Shown here: piece by piece, positions 8,605 to 17,066 of the stretch
Layout: every line of letters starts with the position of its first letter
Numbering within the stretch: position 1 is the first letter of the stretch
Assembly: GCA_002389665.1 (NCBI GenBank)
Contig: DGNO01000005.1
Span: forward strand, 85,292 to 149,291
Direction: 5' to 3'
Source of the DNA: Rhodobiaceae bacterium UBA4490
GTDB lineage: Bacteria; Pseudomonadota; Alphaproteobacteria; Parvibaculales; Parvibaculaceae
Length of the DNA stretch: 64,000 nt
Program-made: the position numbers and the translations under genes
Notes under the pieces: generated by a model
What the model saw: the letters and a program-made list of their open reading frames with translations, nothing else
Databases searched by the model: none
What the model was told of the DNA's origin: nothing

Positions 8605-8643
8605 GAAACCGGCGCCGCGTTTGCGGGGCCGGTTTCTTGCTTT
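8605..8643 (+). terminator. Rho-independent terminator after the OmpA-like lipoprotein
   Basis: A perfect 9-bp stem (GAAACCGGC at 8605-8613 with GCCGGTTTC at 8628-8636) is followed by TTGCTTTTC, 25 bases after the stop codon. Confidence 0.75.
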
Positions 8644-8752
8644 TCGTTCATCTTTCTCACGGGTTTTTCACCGAGGCTTGATCCTGTGTTAGCTGATCTT
8701 TCGGGCAAGAGGTTTATCTCAAGGGGGTCTTGAGAAAACCCATGGTGCCCCG

Positions 8753-9652
8753 ATGCAACGATCCGCCTTTGCGATCTCCCGCCCGAAACTTCTGGCCGCG
8801 CTCCCCTGGACGGAGCGGAATGGCAAACTGTCGCTCCTTAAGCTGACGGTTTTTCTCGGCCTCTGCGCGCCGGGGCTTTGGCTTGTCTTCGGGTTCTCGC
8901 AGGATCTTCTCGGCACGAAGCCGCTGACCCATGTGCTCCATGAAACCGGGCTCTGGACGATCCGCTTTCTTTTTCTCTCTCTTCTCGTCACGCCCGCCCG
9001 GCGCATCTTTCATTATTCCAAATTGATCAATCTGCGCCGTATGCTCGGCCTTGCCGCCTTGGCTTACGGTCTCGCCCATCTCGGGCTCTATGTTGCCGAT
9101 CAGGCATTCGATCTGGGAAAAGTCGCAAGCGAGGTCGTGCTGCGCGTCTATCTGACTATCGGTTTTCTGGCGCTGCTTGCCATGGGCGCGCTGGGGCTCA
9201 CCTCGACCGATGCCATGATCAAGCGCATGGGCCCCAATTGGAACCGGCTTCACAAGCTCACTTACGCCATTGCCATTCTGGGCGGGCTGCATTTCTTCAT
9301 GCAGGCAAAGTCGGATGTGTCCGAAGCCGTGCTCATGGCCGGGTTCTTCGTGCTGCTCATGAGTTACCGCCAGGCGCAGAAATGGAAATTCGATCTGACC
9401 TCGCCGCTCGTCCTTGCCGCGATTGCGCTTATCGGCGGGCTCGGCGCGGCGGCGCTGGAATTTGCCTGGTACGCGCTGGCAACGGGCATTCCGCCGCTGC
9501 GGGTACTGGAGGCCAATCTCGACTTCACCTATTCGGTGCGCCCGGCCTGGTGGGTGGCGGCGACCGGGGTCGGGTTTGCCGTGGTGCCGCTTCTCCGCAA
9601 GCTTTGGGCGGGCGCTGCCTTCGCGCGGCTGCGCGCCCGGCCCGCCGCTTAA
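8753..9652 (+). CDS. msrQ: Haem-binding membrane subunit MsrQ of periplasmic Met-sulfoxide reductase
   Basis: A 299-residue inner-membrane protein of the ferric-reductase-like family. Six or more hydrophobic helices are visible, with RRMLGLAALAYGLAHL and WNRLHKLTYAIAILGGLHF carrying the His residues expected to bind haem b. MsrQ passes electrons from the quinone pool or flavin reductase to MsrP, which repairs oxidised methionine in periplasmic proteins. The msrP partner is normally adjacent but is not in this window, so it is either elsewhere or absent. There is a C-terminal extension of two extra helices relative to the short E. coli form. The neighbouring glutathione peroxidase points to oxidative stress. 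Confidence 0.82.
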   Translation: MQRSAFAISRPKLLAALPWTERNGKLSLLKLTVFLGLCAPGLWLVFGFSQDLLGTKPLTHVLHETGLWTIRFLFLSLLVTPARRIFHYSKLINLRRMLGLAALAYGLAHLGLYVADQAFDLGKVASEVVLRVYLTIGFLALLAMGALGLTSTDAMIKRMGPNWNRLHKLTYAIAILGGLHFFMQAKSDVSEAVLMAGFFVLLMSYRQAQKWKFDLTSPLVLAAIALIGGLGAAALEFAWYALATGIPPLRVLEANLDFTYSVRPAWWVAATGVGFAVVPLLRKLWAGAAFARLRARPAA

Positions 9653-9670
9653 AGCCTGCGGCCTGAAAAC

Positions 9671-10147
9671 CTATTTCAGCAGCGCCTCGATTTCCTGGAT
9701 CAGCGCCTCGCTGAGCGGGTTCACCTTGCTTGGGTAGGACTGGGCCAAGCTGCCATCCGGCGCGATCAGATATTTATGGAAGTTCCATTTCGGCAGCGCG
9801 TCCTCGCCTGCCTGCTCGCGCACCCAATTGTAAAAGGGATGGGCATCCGTGCCGATAATGCTTTCCTTGGCGGTGAGCGGAAAGGTGACGGAGTAATTCA
9901 CTTCGCAGAAGCTGGCGATCTCCCGCTCATTGCCCGGCTCCTGCCCGCCGAAATCGTTGCAGGGCACGCCGATCACCGTCAGCCCACGCCCCTGATAGCG
10001 CGACCAGAGCCCTTCCAGATCTTTATATTGCGGGGTAAAGCCGCATTGGCTTGCGGTGTTCACGATGAGGAGCACATTGTCCGCATAATCGGAAAGAGGC
10101 AGGGCGGCACCCGTAATGGTGCGGAATTCAAACTGATGGGCACTCAT
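9671..10147 (-). CDS. Glutathione peroxidase family protein
   Basis: A 158-residue thioredoxin-fold peroxidase. It shows the active-site stretch NTASQCGFTPQY with cysteine in place of selenocysteine, the VPCNDFGGQEPG loop with the second conserved Cys, and the WNFHKY motif supplying the catalytic Trp and Asn. Such enzymes reduce hydroperoxides with thioredoxin or glutathione. The start at 10147 was preferred over an upstream one because AGGAGG lies eight bases before it. The 3' end is 18 bases from the convergent msrQ stop. Confidence 0.92.
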   Translation of the reverse strand: MSAHQFEFRTITGAALPLSDYADNVLLIVNTASQCGFTPQYKDLEGLWSRYQGRGLTVIGVPCNDFGGQEPGNEREIASFCEVNYSVTFPLTAKESIIGTDAHPFYNWVREQAGEDALPKWNFHKYLIAPDGSLAQSYPSKVNPLSEALIQEIEALLK

Positions 10148-10212
10148 AGAAAGCCTCCTGATGACTTTTGGTTGACCCAAGTCTAGCAGGCGCGCGCCGG
10201 GAGAAAAGGGGC

Positions 10213-10776
10213 TCAGAGGGATGCGGCAAGGCGCGCTAAAAGCGCATGAGCGTCGGTGCGCCCATAGCCTTTGGAAGCAAGCTGGCGGGCCGTCTCTTCG
10301 ATATAAAAGCGCGTGCTCCCGAGCGTGCCTTCCCCGGTCAAATAGCGCTCACGGGTTTCTTCAAGCGGCAGGTCGGGCAGAAAGGCGCCGGAATTCGGAT
10401 GGGCAATGTAAGTGAGCGCCCGGTAAAGCCGCCCGTCCTGCCCGTGCAGCGTCACCCAGCGGCGCAGGTAATGGCGCTCGCGGTAATCGAGCGCGGCTTC
10501 CGCTTCCGGCCAGTCCTTCGCCGCGATCTTGATGCCGAAGCCGGTCGTATAGCCGCCAGGGTGAAGACCGGCGGCAAGGCCCGGCCTTTCCGGCGAGCCC
10601 CAGGTCGTGGTTTTGACCATGGAAAAGCGCCGGTGCCAGCCTTGCACGGTGCCGGCCAGCATTTTCTGCACCGGCACGCGCGGGTCCCACATCAAGGAGC
10701 CATAACCGAAGACCCAGTAGCTGCTCTCTTTTTCCGGAGGGCTCGCTTCTGCGCTATCTTCATTGTGTTGTCTCAT
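10213..10776 (-). CDS. ChaC-like gamma-glutamylcyclotransferase
   Basis: A 187-residue protein with the diagnostic N-terminal VFGYGSLMW motif (about residues 23-31) of the gamma-glutamylcyclotransferase fold and the probable catalytic Glu in the YRERHY segment. ChaC enzymes break glutathione into 5-oxoproline and Cys-Gly in the cytoplasm. The gene lies 65 bases upstream of the glutathione peroxidase on the same strand, so this pair may adjust glutathione use during stress. The first 18 residues are polar and probably disordered. No partner cation antiporter (chaA/chaB) is present. Confidence 0.88.
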   Translation of the reverse strand: MRQHNEDSAEASPPEKESSYWVFGYGSLMWDPRVPVQKMLAGTVQGWHRRFSMVKTTTWGSPERPGLAAGLHPGGYTTGFGIKIAAKDWPEAEAALDYRERHYLRRWVTLHGQDGRLYRALTYIAHPNSGAFLPDLPLEETRERYLTGEGTLGSTRFYIEETARQLASKGYGRTDAHALLARLAASL

Positions 10777-10831
10777 GGCTTGCTCTTTGGCTCGTCCTGC
10801 AGTTTATCTATCCGGGGCAAGGGAGGATCTT

Positions 10832-12211
10832 ATGTGTGACACGATGGTAGCGCGCCCGCCAGTCACGAAAAACGGCACGCTGATATTCGCAAAAAACTCC
10901 GACAGGGAGGCGAATGAGGCGCAGTATCTCTTTCATGCGCCCGCGCAAACCCACGCGCCGGGCAGCGAGCTTGCCTGCACCTATATTTCCATTCCCCAGG
11001 TAGAGCGCACGCACGCGGTGCTGCTCTCCCGGCCCTATTGGATGTGGGGCGCGGAAATGGGCGTCAACGAGCATGGGGTCCTGATCGGCAACGAGGCGGT
11101 CTTTTCCAAACTGAAGCCGCAAAAAGAACCGGCGCTGATTGGCATGGACTTGTTGCGTCTCGGCCTCGAGCGGGCGGCGAGCGCGGAAGAAGCGGTGGAA
11201 GTGATCACCTCGCTTCTTGCTCAATACGGTCAGGGCGGCAATTGCGGCCATAACGGCCATTTCGAATATCATAACGCGTTTTTGATCGCCGATGCGGGCG
11301 GCACCGCCTTCGTGCTGGAAACGGTGGGCCGTGACTTTGTGCTGGAGCGGGCGGGGGATGTGCGCACCATCTCCAATGCCTATACGGTGGGCACCGAATA
11401 CGAGCGGATGAGCGACGGGCTGATCGCGCAGGCCCGCGCCAAGGGCTGGGCCGGGGAAAAGACCCCCTTCGATTTTGCCGAGGCTTACGGCGACCGGCTG
11501 CGCTCGCGTTTCGCGACGGGCTATGAACGCGGCTGCCGCACGCGCGATCTTCTCGGCCCCAAAGCGCCCCATATCGAGGCCCACCATGTGATGGGCGTGC
11601 TGCGCGATCATGGCCCCCGCGCCGCCCGCCAGCGCCACTGGCAGCCGGACGGGCTATTGGGCGGCAGCGTCTGCGCCCATGCCTCTTTCGGGCCGGTGCG
11701 TAAATTCGGCCAGACCACGTCGTCCTGGATCACGGAAATCTGGAACGGGCGCATGCTGCACTGGGTGACGGGCACCTCCGCTCCCGATACGGGGATTTTC
11801 AAGCCGGTCTTTTTCGGTCCGGGCTCGGAGGGGATCGGCCTGCCGGATTTCGGGCCGGTGCCAGGCGGGCGCTATGAAGAAGCGGCGCTTTGGTGGCGGC
11901 ATGAAAAGCTCCACCGGGCGGTCCTGGAAAATTACGGGCCTCGCCTTGCCGCATACGCCGGGGAGCGGGACCGGCTAGAAGAAAATTTCATGGATGAGGT
12001 GGCCGGCGCGCTCGGGCGCGGGGCGGATGAGGGTGCCCTTGAAGCGTTAACGGCCCGGCACTGGCGCCGCGCGGAAGAGGCGGAAAAAGCCTGGCTGAAA
12101 GCGGCTCTCGCCGTGCCCGCAAATGCCCGCCAGATGGCGCCTCCGTCGCATTTTTACCGTTTTCATTGGAAGCGCCTCAACCGGCTCGCCCATATGCCGG
12201 AAATCTCTTAA
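10832..12211 (+). CDS. C69-family dipeptidase (secernin-like)
   Basis: A 459-residue N-terminal nucleophile hydrolase. The chosen ATG, preceded by GGGAGGAT, puts Cys at position 2 (MCDTMVA), which matches the peptidase C69/secernin family where Cys becomes the N-terminal nucleophile. The conserved FAKNSDREANEAQ follows. The protein should act on the amide bonds of dipeptides or acylated amino acids in the cytoplasm. No signal peptide is present. A longer in-frame start upstream is rejected because it would bury the nucleophile. It is divergent from the chaC gene. Confidence 0.85.
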   Translation: MCDTMVARPPVTKNGTLIFAKNSDREANEAQYLFHAPAQTHAPGSELACTYISIPQVERTHAVLLSRPYWMWGAEMGVNEHGVLIGNEAVFSKLKPQKEPALIGMDLLRLGLERAASAEEAVEVITSLLAQYGQGGNCGHNGHFEYHNAFLIADAGGTAFVLETVGRDFVLERAGDVRTISNAYTVGTEYERMSDGLIAQARAKGWAGEKTPFDFAEAYGDRLRSRFATGYERGCRTRDLLGPKAPHIEAHHVMGVLRDHGPRAARQRHWQPDGLLGGSVCAHASFGPVRKFGQTTSSWITEIWNGRMLHWVTGTSAPDTGIFKPVFFGPGSEGIGLPDFGPVPGGRYEEAALWWRHEKLHRAVLENYGPRLAAYAGERDRLEENFMDEVAGALGRGADEGALEALTARHWRRAEEAEKAWLKAALAVPANARQMAPPSHFYRFHWKRLNRLAHMPEIS

Positions 12212-12224
12212 CCCGGCTTTAGGG

Positions 12225-12240
12225 TTAACTCTTTGTCAAC
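12225..12240 (+). promoter_or_regulatory. CtrA-like binding site upstream of the TipF-like gene
   Basis: TTAA-CTCTTTG-TCAAC matches the alphaproteobacterial CtrA consensus TTAA-N7-TTAAC with one mismatch. It ends about 70 bases before the start of the TipF-like gene. A separate 7-bp inverted repeat (TTAACCC at 12208-12214 with GGGTTAA at 12222-12228) overlaps it and could be a weak terminator of the upstream gene. Confidence 0.35.
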
Positions 12241-12311
12241 CGGGGACTGGCATCTTAGCTACAAGCGAAGTCCTTCTTGCCGCGACCCGTCTAACAGAGA
12301 GCCACACGCCC

Positions 12312-13667
12312 ATGCCCAGGTTTGTCGATGTGCTTTTGATCGCCATTTACGCGCTTGTTGCCGCAGCCTCTTCTGCCGCCCTTATTCAATATGGTGGGCT
12401 CCAGGGGCCGTTTGCCTGGCTGGCCGGTTTTCAGGTGTTTTTGGTGATGGGGCTCATCCAGACCATGACCGCGCGCCGCGTCGAGCAGCGCCGGATGGAC
12501 GAGTTGATCGCCTATACGAACAGCATCAGCCGCGATCTTGAAATCACCGAAGAAAAACTCGCCGAACTTCTGGAAGCAGGCGCCCATTCGGAAGAAGGCG
12601 AGGACGAAGCCATCAGCTTGAATGTGCGCGGGCTCCAGGAACGTGTCGCCCAGCTTGCCGAAGAGCTTGAGCGCCGCCCCGCCGCGCAGAACGAAGAGCG
12701 CGTGGAAGCGGACGTTGAAGAAGACGTGGCTGCCGGCGCAGCGCAGGAAAATAGTGCCGCCGATTTCTCGAAACTCGTGCCGGGTAAGCCGGAGGCGGGC
12801 CAGGATGCAGGCGAAACTCATTTCGATCTCGGCACCAAACTGCAAGGGCGCGAGCGTCCCTCGCTGCAGCTTGTCAGCAACGACACGCAGCCCCCGCTTT
12901 ATACCGATGCCGAACTGCTCGACGTCATCAAGGAAGCGCTGGAGAAAAACCGGCTCGATCTTTACCTCCAACCCGTCGTCAATCTGCCCCAGCGCCAGAC
13001 CTGCTATTATGAAGGCCTGACGCGCCTGCGCGGCCCGCGCGGCGAAGTGATCATGCCGGCCGATTATATCCGCGTGGCTGCGCCCGCCGGACTGATGCCG
13101 ATCATCGACAATATGCAGCTTCTGCGCTCGGTTCAGGTGGTGCGGCAAATGTCGAAGCGCGGCAAGGACACGCCGATCTTCTGCAACATTTCCTCCGACA
13201 CGCTGTCGGATACGGAATTCTTCCCGCAATTCATCGACTATCTGCGCAGCACGCAGGAGCTGACCGGCAAGCTGGTCTTCGAGATTGCCCAGGACACGAT
13301 GCTGAATGCCGGTGTCATGGAAATGGAAAATCTGCGCGATCTGGCAAGCGCCGGGTTCCACCTTTCCATGGACAAGATTGACCATCTGCGCATGGATTTC
13401 CACGAGCTGCACGGCCTCGGTTTCCGCTTCGTGAAAGTGGGCGCGGAGTTGCTCTTCAACGCCTCCATGAGCGAGACGGAACTTCTGGGCGACATTCACC
13501 CGGAAGACCTGAAAGAGTTGCTGCGCCGCAATGGTCTCTCGCTCATCGCCGAGCGCATCGAGGACGAGCGCACGGTGATCGACCTGCTCGATTTCGATAT
13601 CGACTACGGCCAGGGCTATCTCTTCTCCCGCCCGCGCCCCGTGCGCCGGGACATGATCGCCGCCTAA
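12312..13667 (+). CDS. TipF-like membrane-anchored EAL-domain protein
   Basis: The 451-residue protein has two transmembrane helices (about residues 5-27 and 32-54), a charged coiled-coil/linker (about 60-210) and a C-terminal EAL domain (about 215-448). The EAL motif reads EGL, the Asp-Asp metal motif (normally DDFGTG) reads MDKIDH, and the usual TES-type Glu segment is FEIAQD. It is therefore probably not a c-di-GMP hydrolase but a binding protein. Length and layout match Caulobacter TipF, a degenerate EAL protein that places the flagellum at the pole. A CtrA-like site upstream and cheY/cheZ nearby fit that role. Family assignment is inference. Confidence 0.65.
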   Translation: MPRFVDVLLIAIYALVAAASSAALIQYGGLQGPFAWLAGFQVFLVMGLIQTMTARRVEQRRMDELIAYTNSISRDLEITEEKLAELLEAGAHSEEGEDEAISLNVRGLQERVAQLAEELERRPAAQNEERVEADVEEDVAAGAAQENSAADFSKLVPGKPEAGQDAGETHFDLGTKLQGRERPSLQLVSNDTQPPLYTDAELLDVIKEALEKNRLDLYLQPVVNLPQRQTCYYEGLTRLRGPRGEVIMPADYIRVAAPAGLMPIIDNMQLLRSVQVVRQMSKRGKDTPIFCNISSDTLSDTEFFPQFIDYLRSTQELTGKLVFEIAQDTMLNAGVMEMENLRDLASAGFHLSMDKIDHLRMDFHELHGLGFRFVKVGAELLFNASMSETELLGDIHPEDLKELLRRNGLSLIAERIEDERTVIDLLDFDIDYGQGYLFSRPRPVRRDMIAA

Positions 13668-13693
13668 GCGCCGGCGCCATAAAGGTTTCAGGA

Positions 13694-13724
13694 AAAGGGC
13701 GGGGACATCCCGCCCTTTCTCTTT
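13694..13724 (+). terminator. Rho-independent terminator after the TipF-like gene
   Basis: A perfect 10-bp stem (AAAGGGCGGG at 13694-13703 with its complement at 13709-13718) and CTCTTT follow the stop by 26 bases. Confidence 0.7.
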
Positions 13725-13772
13725 GGGCCTTTTCGGTTGACCTTTGGCCTTGGGCCGCTTAACTCCGGCGCC

Positions 13773-14651
13773 ATGAGCACAGAGCACGCATCTTTATCCC
13801 TCATCCCCGGACTTTCCGCGCTGGCCGGGCGCTACAGCGCCCTTCTCTGCGATGTCTGGGGTGTCCTTCATAATGGCCGCGCGCCTTATCCAGGCGTCTG
13901 CGAGGCGCTGGAGGCCTACCGGAAAGCGGGCGGCATCGTGCTCTTTCTCTCCAATGCCCCGCGCCCGCATGGGCCGGTCGTCAAGATGTTCGAGGCGATG
14001 GGCGTGCCGGACGCATCTTACGATGGCATCCTGACTTCGGGGGATGCGACGCGCGAGGCGATGGCGAGCGGCGATCTCGGCAAGCGCTTTTTTCATGTGG
14101 GCCCGGACCGCGACCACCCGCTTTTCGACGGGCTGGCGCTGGAAAAAACGTCCCTGGAAGAGGCCGATTTCGTGCTGATGACGGGGCTCTGGGACGATGA
14201 GACGGAGACCCCGGAGGATTACGCGGAGCTGATCGGCGAGATGAAGGCGCGCGGCCTTAAAGTCATCTGCGCCAATCCCGACATTATCGTCGATAGGGGC
14301 GAAAAGCAGATTTACTGCGCGGGTGCGGTGGCGGAAAAATACCGTAAGGCGGGCGGCGAGGTGCTTTATTTCGGCAAGCCCCACCCGCCGATCTATGAGG
14401 CTGCTTTCCGGCATCTGGAAGAGCTGGCGGGCCGCGCGCTCGATAAAAGCGAGGTTCTGGCGGTGGGCGACGGCATTCACACCGATGTCGCCGGCGCCAA
14501 CAAGGCAGGGGTGGATGTGATTTACGTGACGGGCGGCATTGCCGCCTCGCGCTTCGGCGATGTCATGCAGCCGGAGCTCGCCCGCATCGCCGAATACATG
14601 GAAGAAGAGGGCACGCACGCCATTGGCGCCATGCCCCGCCTCATCTGGTAA
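13773..14651 (+). CDS. HAD-superfamily class IIA hydrolase
   Basis: A 292-residue HAD phosphatase of the IIA (NagD-like cap) type. Motif I is reduced to DVWGVLHNG (Asp27), where the general-acid Asp two residues on is replaced by Gly. Motif II is LSNAPRP, and the C-terminal motifs are GKPHPPIYEAA and VGDGIHTDVAGANKAG. NagD-type enzymes hydrolyse nucleotide or sugar phosphates. The altered motif I (DxW rather than DxD) is shared by an alphaproteobacterial subfamily and its effect on activity is unknown. The gene stands between tipF and the convergent cheZ-cheY pair. Confidence 0.85.
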   Translation: MSTEHASLSLIPGLSALAGRYSALLCDVWGVLHNGRAPYPGVCEALEAYRKAGGIVLFLSNAPRPHGPVVKMFEAMGVPDASYDGILTSGDATREAMASGDLGKRFFHVGPDRDHPLFDGLALEKTSLEEADFVLMTGLWDDETETPEDYAELIGEMKARGLKVICANPDIIVDRGEKQIYCAGAVAEKYRKAGGEVLYFGKPHPPIYEAAFRHLEELAGRALDKSEVLAVGDGIHTDVAGANKAGVDVIYVTGGIAASRFGDVMQPELARIAEYMEEEGTHAIGAMPRLIW

Positions 14652-14666
14652 ATCCGGAAAACGCGC

Positions 14667-15353
14667 TCAGTCGAAGAGCGAGTCGATATCTTCCTGGCTG
14701 ACGCCGCCTTCACTGAGGAGTTCGTCGACCGAGGATTGGTCGATGCCTTCGCCCTCAAGCGCCGGGCCGTTGAGCAGCAATTCGCGTTTGCGCCGCTCCG
14801 CCGCCGTTTCTTCATGGGGCTCGCCCTCGCTCATGGCGGAGCCGAGCGTGGTGGAAAGCGCGCCGATCTTTTCTTCGATGATATTGAGCGTTTCCACGAC
14901 CTTGCTGATGCGCTGGCCCGTAATGTCCTGGAATGAGCAGGACTGGATGATTTCCATCATCGCATTGGTCACGGTTTCCGAATAGGCATCGGCGTCCGAC
15001 GGGTCGGCGGCAAGCACGGCCTCGGCATTTTCCATGATGGAATTCGTGGCATCTTCCGTGGCGCGCACGATCGCCTCAAGCTCGCGTCCGGCTTGCGGAA
15101 TATGCGTGGACTGCAGATGCGCAGGCTGCAGCCGGCTGATCTCGGTCTTGGCATTGTCGATGAAGGAGGCAATGTCCTTCAGCTCGCGGTAGATCGCCGT
15201 GTCGAGATGGGCAAAGAAGCCCTGCATCGACCCGACCATGATTTCGGCAAGCTTGATAACGTCGGTAAGCCCGGCTGTGTCGGGCCGCACGCGTTTGATC
15301 TCTTCGACGAGCCTGTCGAAGGTTTCATCCGCAAGGCGTTCGGTCTTCGCCAT
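14667..15353 (-). CDS. cheZ: CheZ-like CheY-P phosphatase
   Basis: A 228-residue helical protein with the CheZ active-site helix SCSFQDITGQRI, supplying Asp143 and Gln147, which insert into the CheY active site to speed dephosphorylation. The C-terminal tail QEDIDSLFD is a CheY-binding peptide. Long coiled-coil helices (about 30-170) fit the four-helix dimer. The start at 15353 is the first Met after the end of cheY and gives the usual alphaproteobacterial length; the open frame continues upstream only as an antisense-like readthrough of cheY. It lies 77 bases downstream of cheY on the same strand. Confidence 0.85.
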   Translation of the reverse strand: MAKTERLADETFDRLVEEIKRVRPDTAGLTDVIKLAEIMVGSMQGFFAHLDTAIYRELKDIASFIDNAKTEISRLQPAHLQSTHIPQAGRELEAIVRATEDATNSIMENAEAVLAADPSDADAYSETVTNAMMEIIQSCSFQDITGQRISKVVETLNIIEEKIGALSTTLGSAMSEGEPHEETAAERRKRELLLNGPALEGEGIDQSSVDELLSEGGVSQEDIDSLFD

Positions 15354-15402
15354 AACGAAGCCCCTTCCTTTATGTAAGCAACTACTCCCCTCCCAAACCT
15401 TT

Positions 15403-15422
15403 CGGCCCGGAAGCCCGGGCCG
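15403..15422 (-). repeat. GC-rich hairpin between cheY and cheZ
   Basis: A perfect 8-bp stem (CGGCCCGG with CCGGGCCG, 4-base loop) sits eight bases after the cheY stop. No T-run follows on the minus strand, so it is more likely an mRNA-stability or partial-attenuation element than a terminator. Confidence 0.5.
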
Positions 15423-15430
15423 TTCAAGGT

Positions 15431-15817
15431 TTAGAAGTCGCCCAGAACAGCGGCGATTTTCGTCTTCAGCGTGGCCGCGTTGAACGGCTTGACGATGTAG
15501 TTGTTCACACCGGCCTTTTTGGCCGCGATCACGTTTTCCGTCTTGGATTCGGCGGTGATCATGATGAAAGGCACGGCGGACAGATCGCCGTCTGCGCGCA
15601 CTTCCTTCAGAAGCTCGTAGCCGGTCATGGGTTCCATGTTCCAGTCGGAAATCACGAGCCCGTATTTCTTGGAGCGCAGCTTGGCGAGCGCTTCGGAGCC
15701 GTCGGCAGCATCGTCCACATTTGTGAAGCCCAGCTGCTTGAGCAGGTTGCGAATGATGCGGATCATGGTCTTGTAATCGTCGACCACGAGAACAGGCATC
15801 GACAGGTCCACGGCCAT
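15431..15817 (-). CDS. cheY: Chemotaxis response regulator CheY
   Basis: A 128-residue single-domain receiver. The acidic pocket is Asp13-Asp14 (VVDDY), the phosphoacceptor is Asp58 (ISDWNM), and the switch residues are Thr88 (MITAE) and Lys110 (VKPF). DWNM after the phosphoacceptor is the classic CheY signature. It should carry the signal from a CheA kinase to the flagellar motor; no cheA lies in the window. The cheZ-like gene follows on the same strand. A CtrA-like site lies about 120 bases upstream. Confidence 0.92.
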   Translation of the reverse strand: MAVDLSMPVLVVDDYKTMIRIIRNLLKQLGFTNVDDAADGSEALAKLRSKKYGLVISDWNMEPMTGYELLKEVRADGDLSAVPFIMITAESKTENVIAAKKAGVNNYIVKPFNAATLKTKIAAVLGDF

Positions 15818-16127
15818 GTCTGTACTCCGTTAGTTCGGGGCAGACCCATTCTAAGCCCCGCAATAATCCCTCAGGAAAGCGCCCGGCCCCAGGGCCTGCC
15901 GTTTCCTCTCTTGAGCCTGAAAGTAGAGAAGGCCCCCTAAAACTTGGTTAAGTGGCGGGGCTCTCCTGGCCGGTGCAGTGCCGCGGCGCGGGCGCTCGGG
16001 CGAATTTGCGACAAGTTTTGCGCAAAAACCCTTGTTTGCGGCCCTTGACGGGTGCGGCGGGATGGGTAACACCCATGACGAGCCGTTTGAGTTTATAGTT
16101 GATCACGGGTTAAAAGGCGCCGCTCCG
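15818..16127. other. 310-bp divergent intergenic region of cheY and ribF
   Basis: The gap carries both promoters. The one notable element is the CtrA-like site at 15937-15952; a weaker TTGA-N7-TTAAA match lies at 16099-16114 just before ribF. I see no gene or RNA in the rest. Confidence 0.5.
15937..15952 (-). promoter_or_regulatory. CtrA-like binding site upstream of cheY
   Basis: CTAA-AACTTGG-TTAAG fits the CtrA consensus TTAA-N7-TTAA with one mismatch. It lies 120 bases before the cheY start in the divergent region. Confidence 0.35.
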
Positions 16128-17066
16128 ATGCAGATCCTCCGCCATTTCGATGACATTGCGCCCGCCTTGAAAGGCGCGGTCTATGCCATCGGCAATTTCG
16201 ACGGGGTGCATATCGGCCACCAGCAGGTGATTGCGCGCACCGCCGCGATCGCCAAGGAGCTGGGCGCGCCGACCGGCGTCCTGATGTTCGAGCCGCATCC
16301 GAGGCAGTATTTCTTCCCCGATCAGCCCTTCTTCCGCCTCATGTCCTTCCGGGCGAAGACCCGCACGTTGGGCGAGATCGGCGTCGACCAGATCGCGGCG
16401 CTCCCCTTCGACGCGCGCATGGCGACGATGGAGGCCGAAGATTTTGTCCGCAACGTGCTGGTGGAAGGCCTGGGGGCCGCCCATATCGTGGTCGGCTATG
16501 ATTTCTGCTTCGGCAAGGGCCGGCGCGGGGACGGGGCGCTTTTGCGCCGGATGGGCGAGGAACTCGGCTTTGGGGTGACGATCGTGGAAGAAGTCAAAAA
16601 AGGCGGCGATACCTATTCCTCCACCCGCATCCGCGAATTGCTGGCCAAAGGAGACCCGCGCGGCGCGGCAGACCTGCTCGGCCATTGGTGGACCATCGAG
16701 ACCCATGTGATCAAAGGTGACCAGCGCGGGCGCACCATCGGCTTTCCGACCGCCAATCTGTCGCTGGAAGGGCATCTGGAGCCCGCCTTCGGGGTCTATG
16801 CGGTGAAGGTGGAAATCGAGGACGGGGCCCATAAGGGCACCTATGACGGGGTGGCGAATGTCGGCCGCCGCCCGACCTTCGACAAAGAGGACGTGCTGCT
16901 CGAGGTGCATATTTTCGACTTCGAAGGGGACATTTACGGCGCTCATCTGGCCGTCTCCTTCATCGATTTCCTGCGCCCGGAGCAGAAATTCGACGGGCTG
17001 GAGAGCCTGAAGGCCCAGATCGCCGCCGATAGCGGCAAGGCGCGCACGCTGCTGAGCGCCCTTTGA
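16128..17066 (+). CDS. ribF: Bifunctional riboflavin kinase/FAD synthetase
   Basis: A 312-residue RibF. The N-terminal FAD-synthetase half carries IGNFDGVHIGHQ (about 21-32, HIGH-like nucleotidyltransferase site) and YSSTRIRELL. The C-terminal riboflavin-kinase half starts near residue 185 and holds GRTIGFPTANL, whose PTAN binds Mg-ATP, and GVANVGRRPTF. It converts riboflavin to FMN and FAD in the cytoplasm. The start at 16128 is chosen because the family begins 10-20 residues before the first motif. It heads the conserved ribF-ileS-lspA run, with a 293-bp gap before ileS. Confidence 0.95.
   Translation: MQILRHFDDIAPALKGAVYAIGNFDGVHIGHQQVIARTAAIAKELGAPTGVLMFEPHPRQYFFPDQPFFRLMSFRAKTRTLGEIGVDQIAALPFDARMATMEAEDFVRNVLVEGLGAAHIVVGYDFCFGKGRRGDGALLRRMGEELGFGVTIVEEVKKGGDTYSSTRIRELLAKGDPRGAADLLGHWWTIETHVIKGDQRGRTIGFPTANLSLEGHLEPAFGVYAVKVEIEDGAHKGTYDGVANVGRRPTFDKEDVLLEVHIFDFEGDIYGAHLAVSFIDFLRPEQKFDGLESLKAQIAADSGKARTLLSAL

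Noticed and set aside
12291..13787. 498-codon open frame antisense to the TipF-like gene
   Set aside because: A shadow frame of a well-supported gene; it also runs through the terminator at 13694-13724.
15354..15863. N-terminal extension of the cheZ reading frame
   Set aside because: It would overlap cheY on the same strand in another frame and encodes no conserved sequence; the Met at 15353 fits CheZ length.
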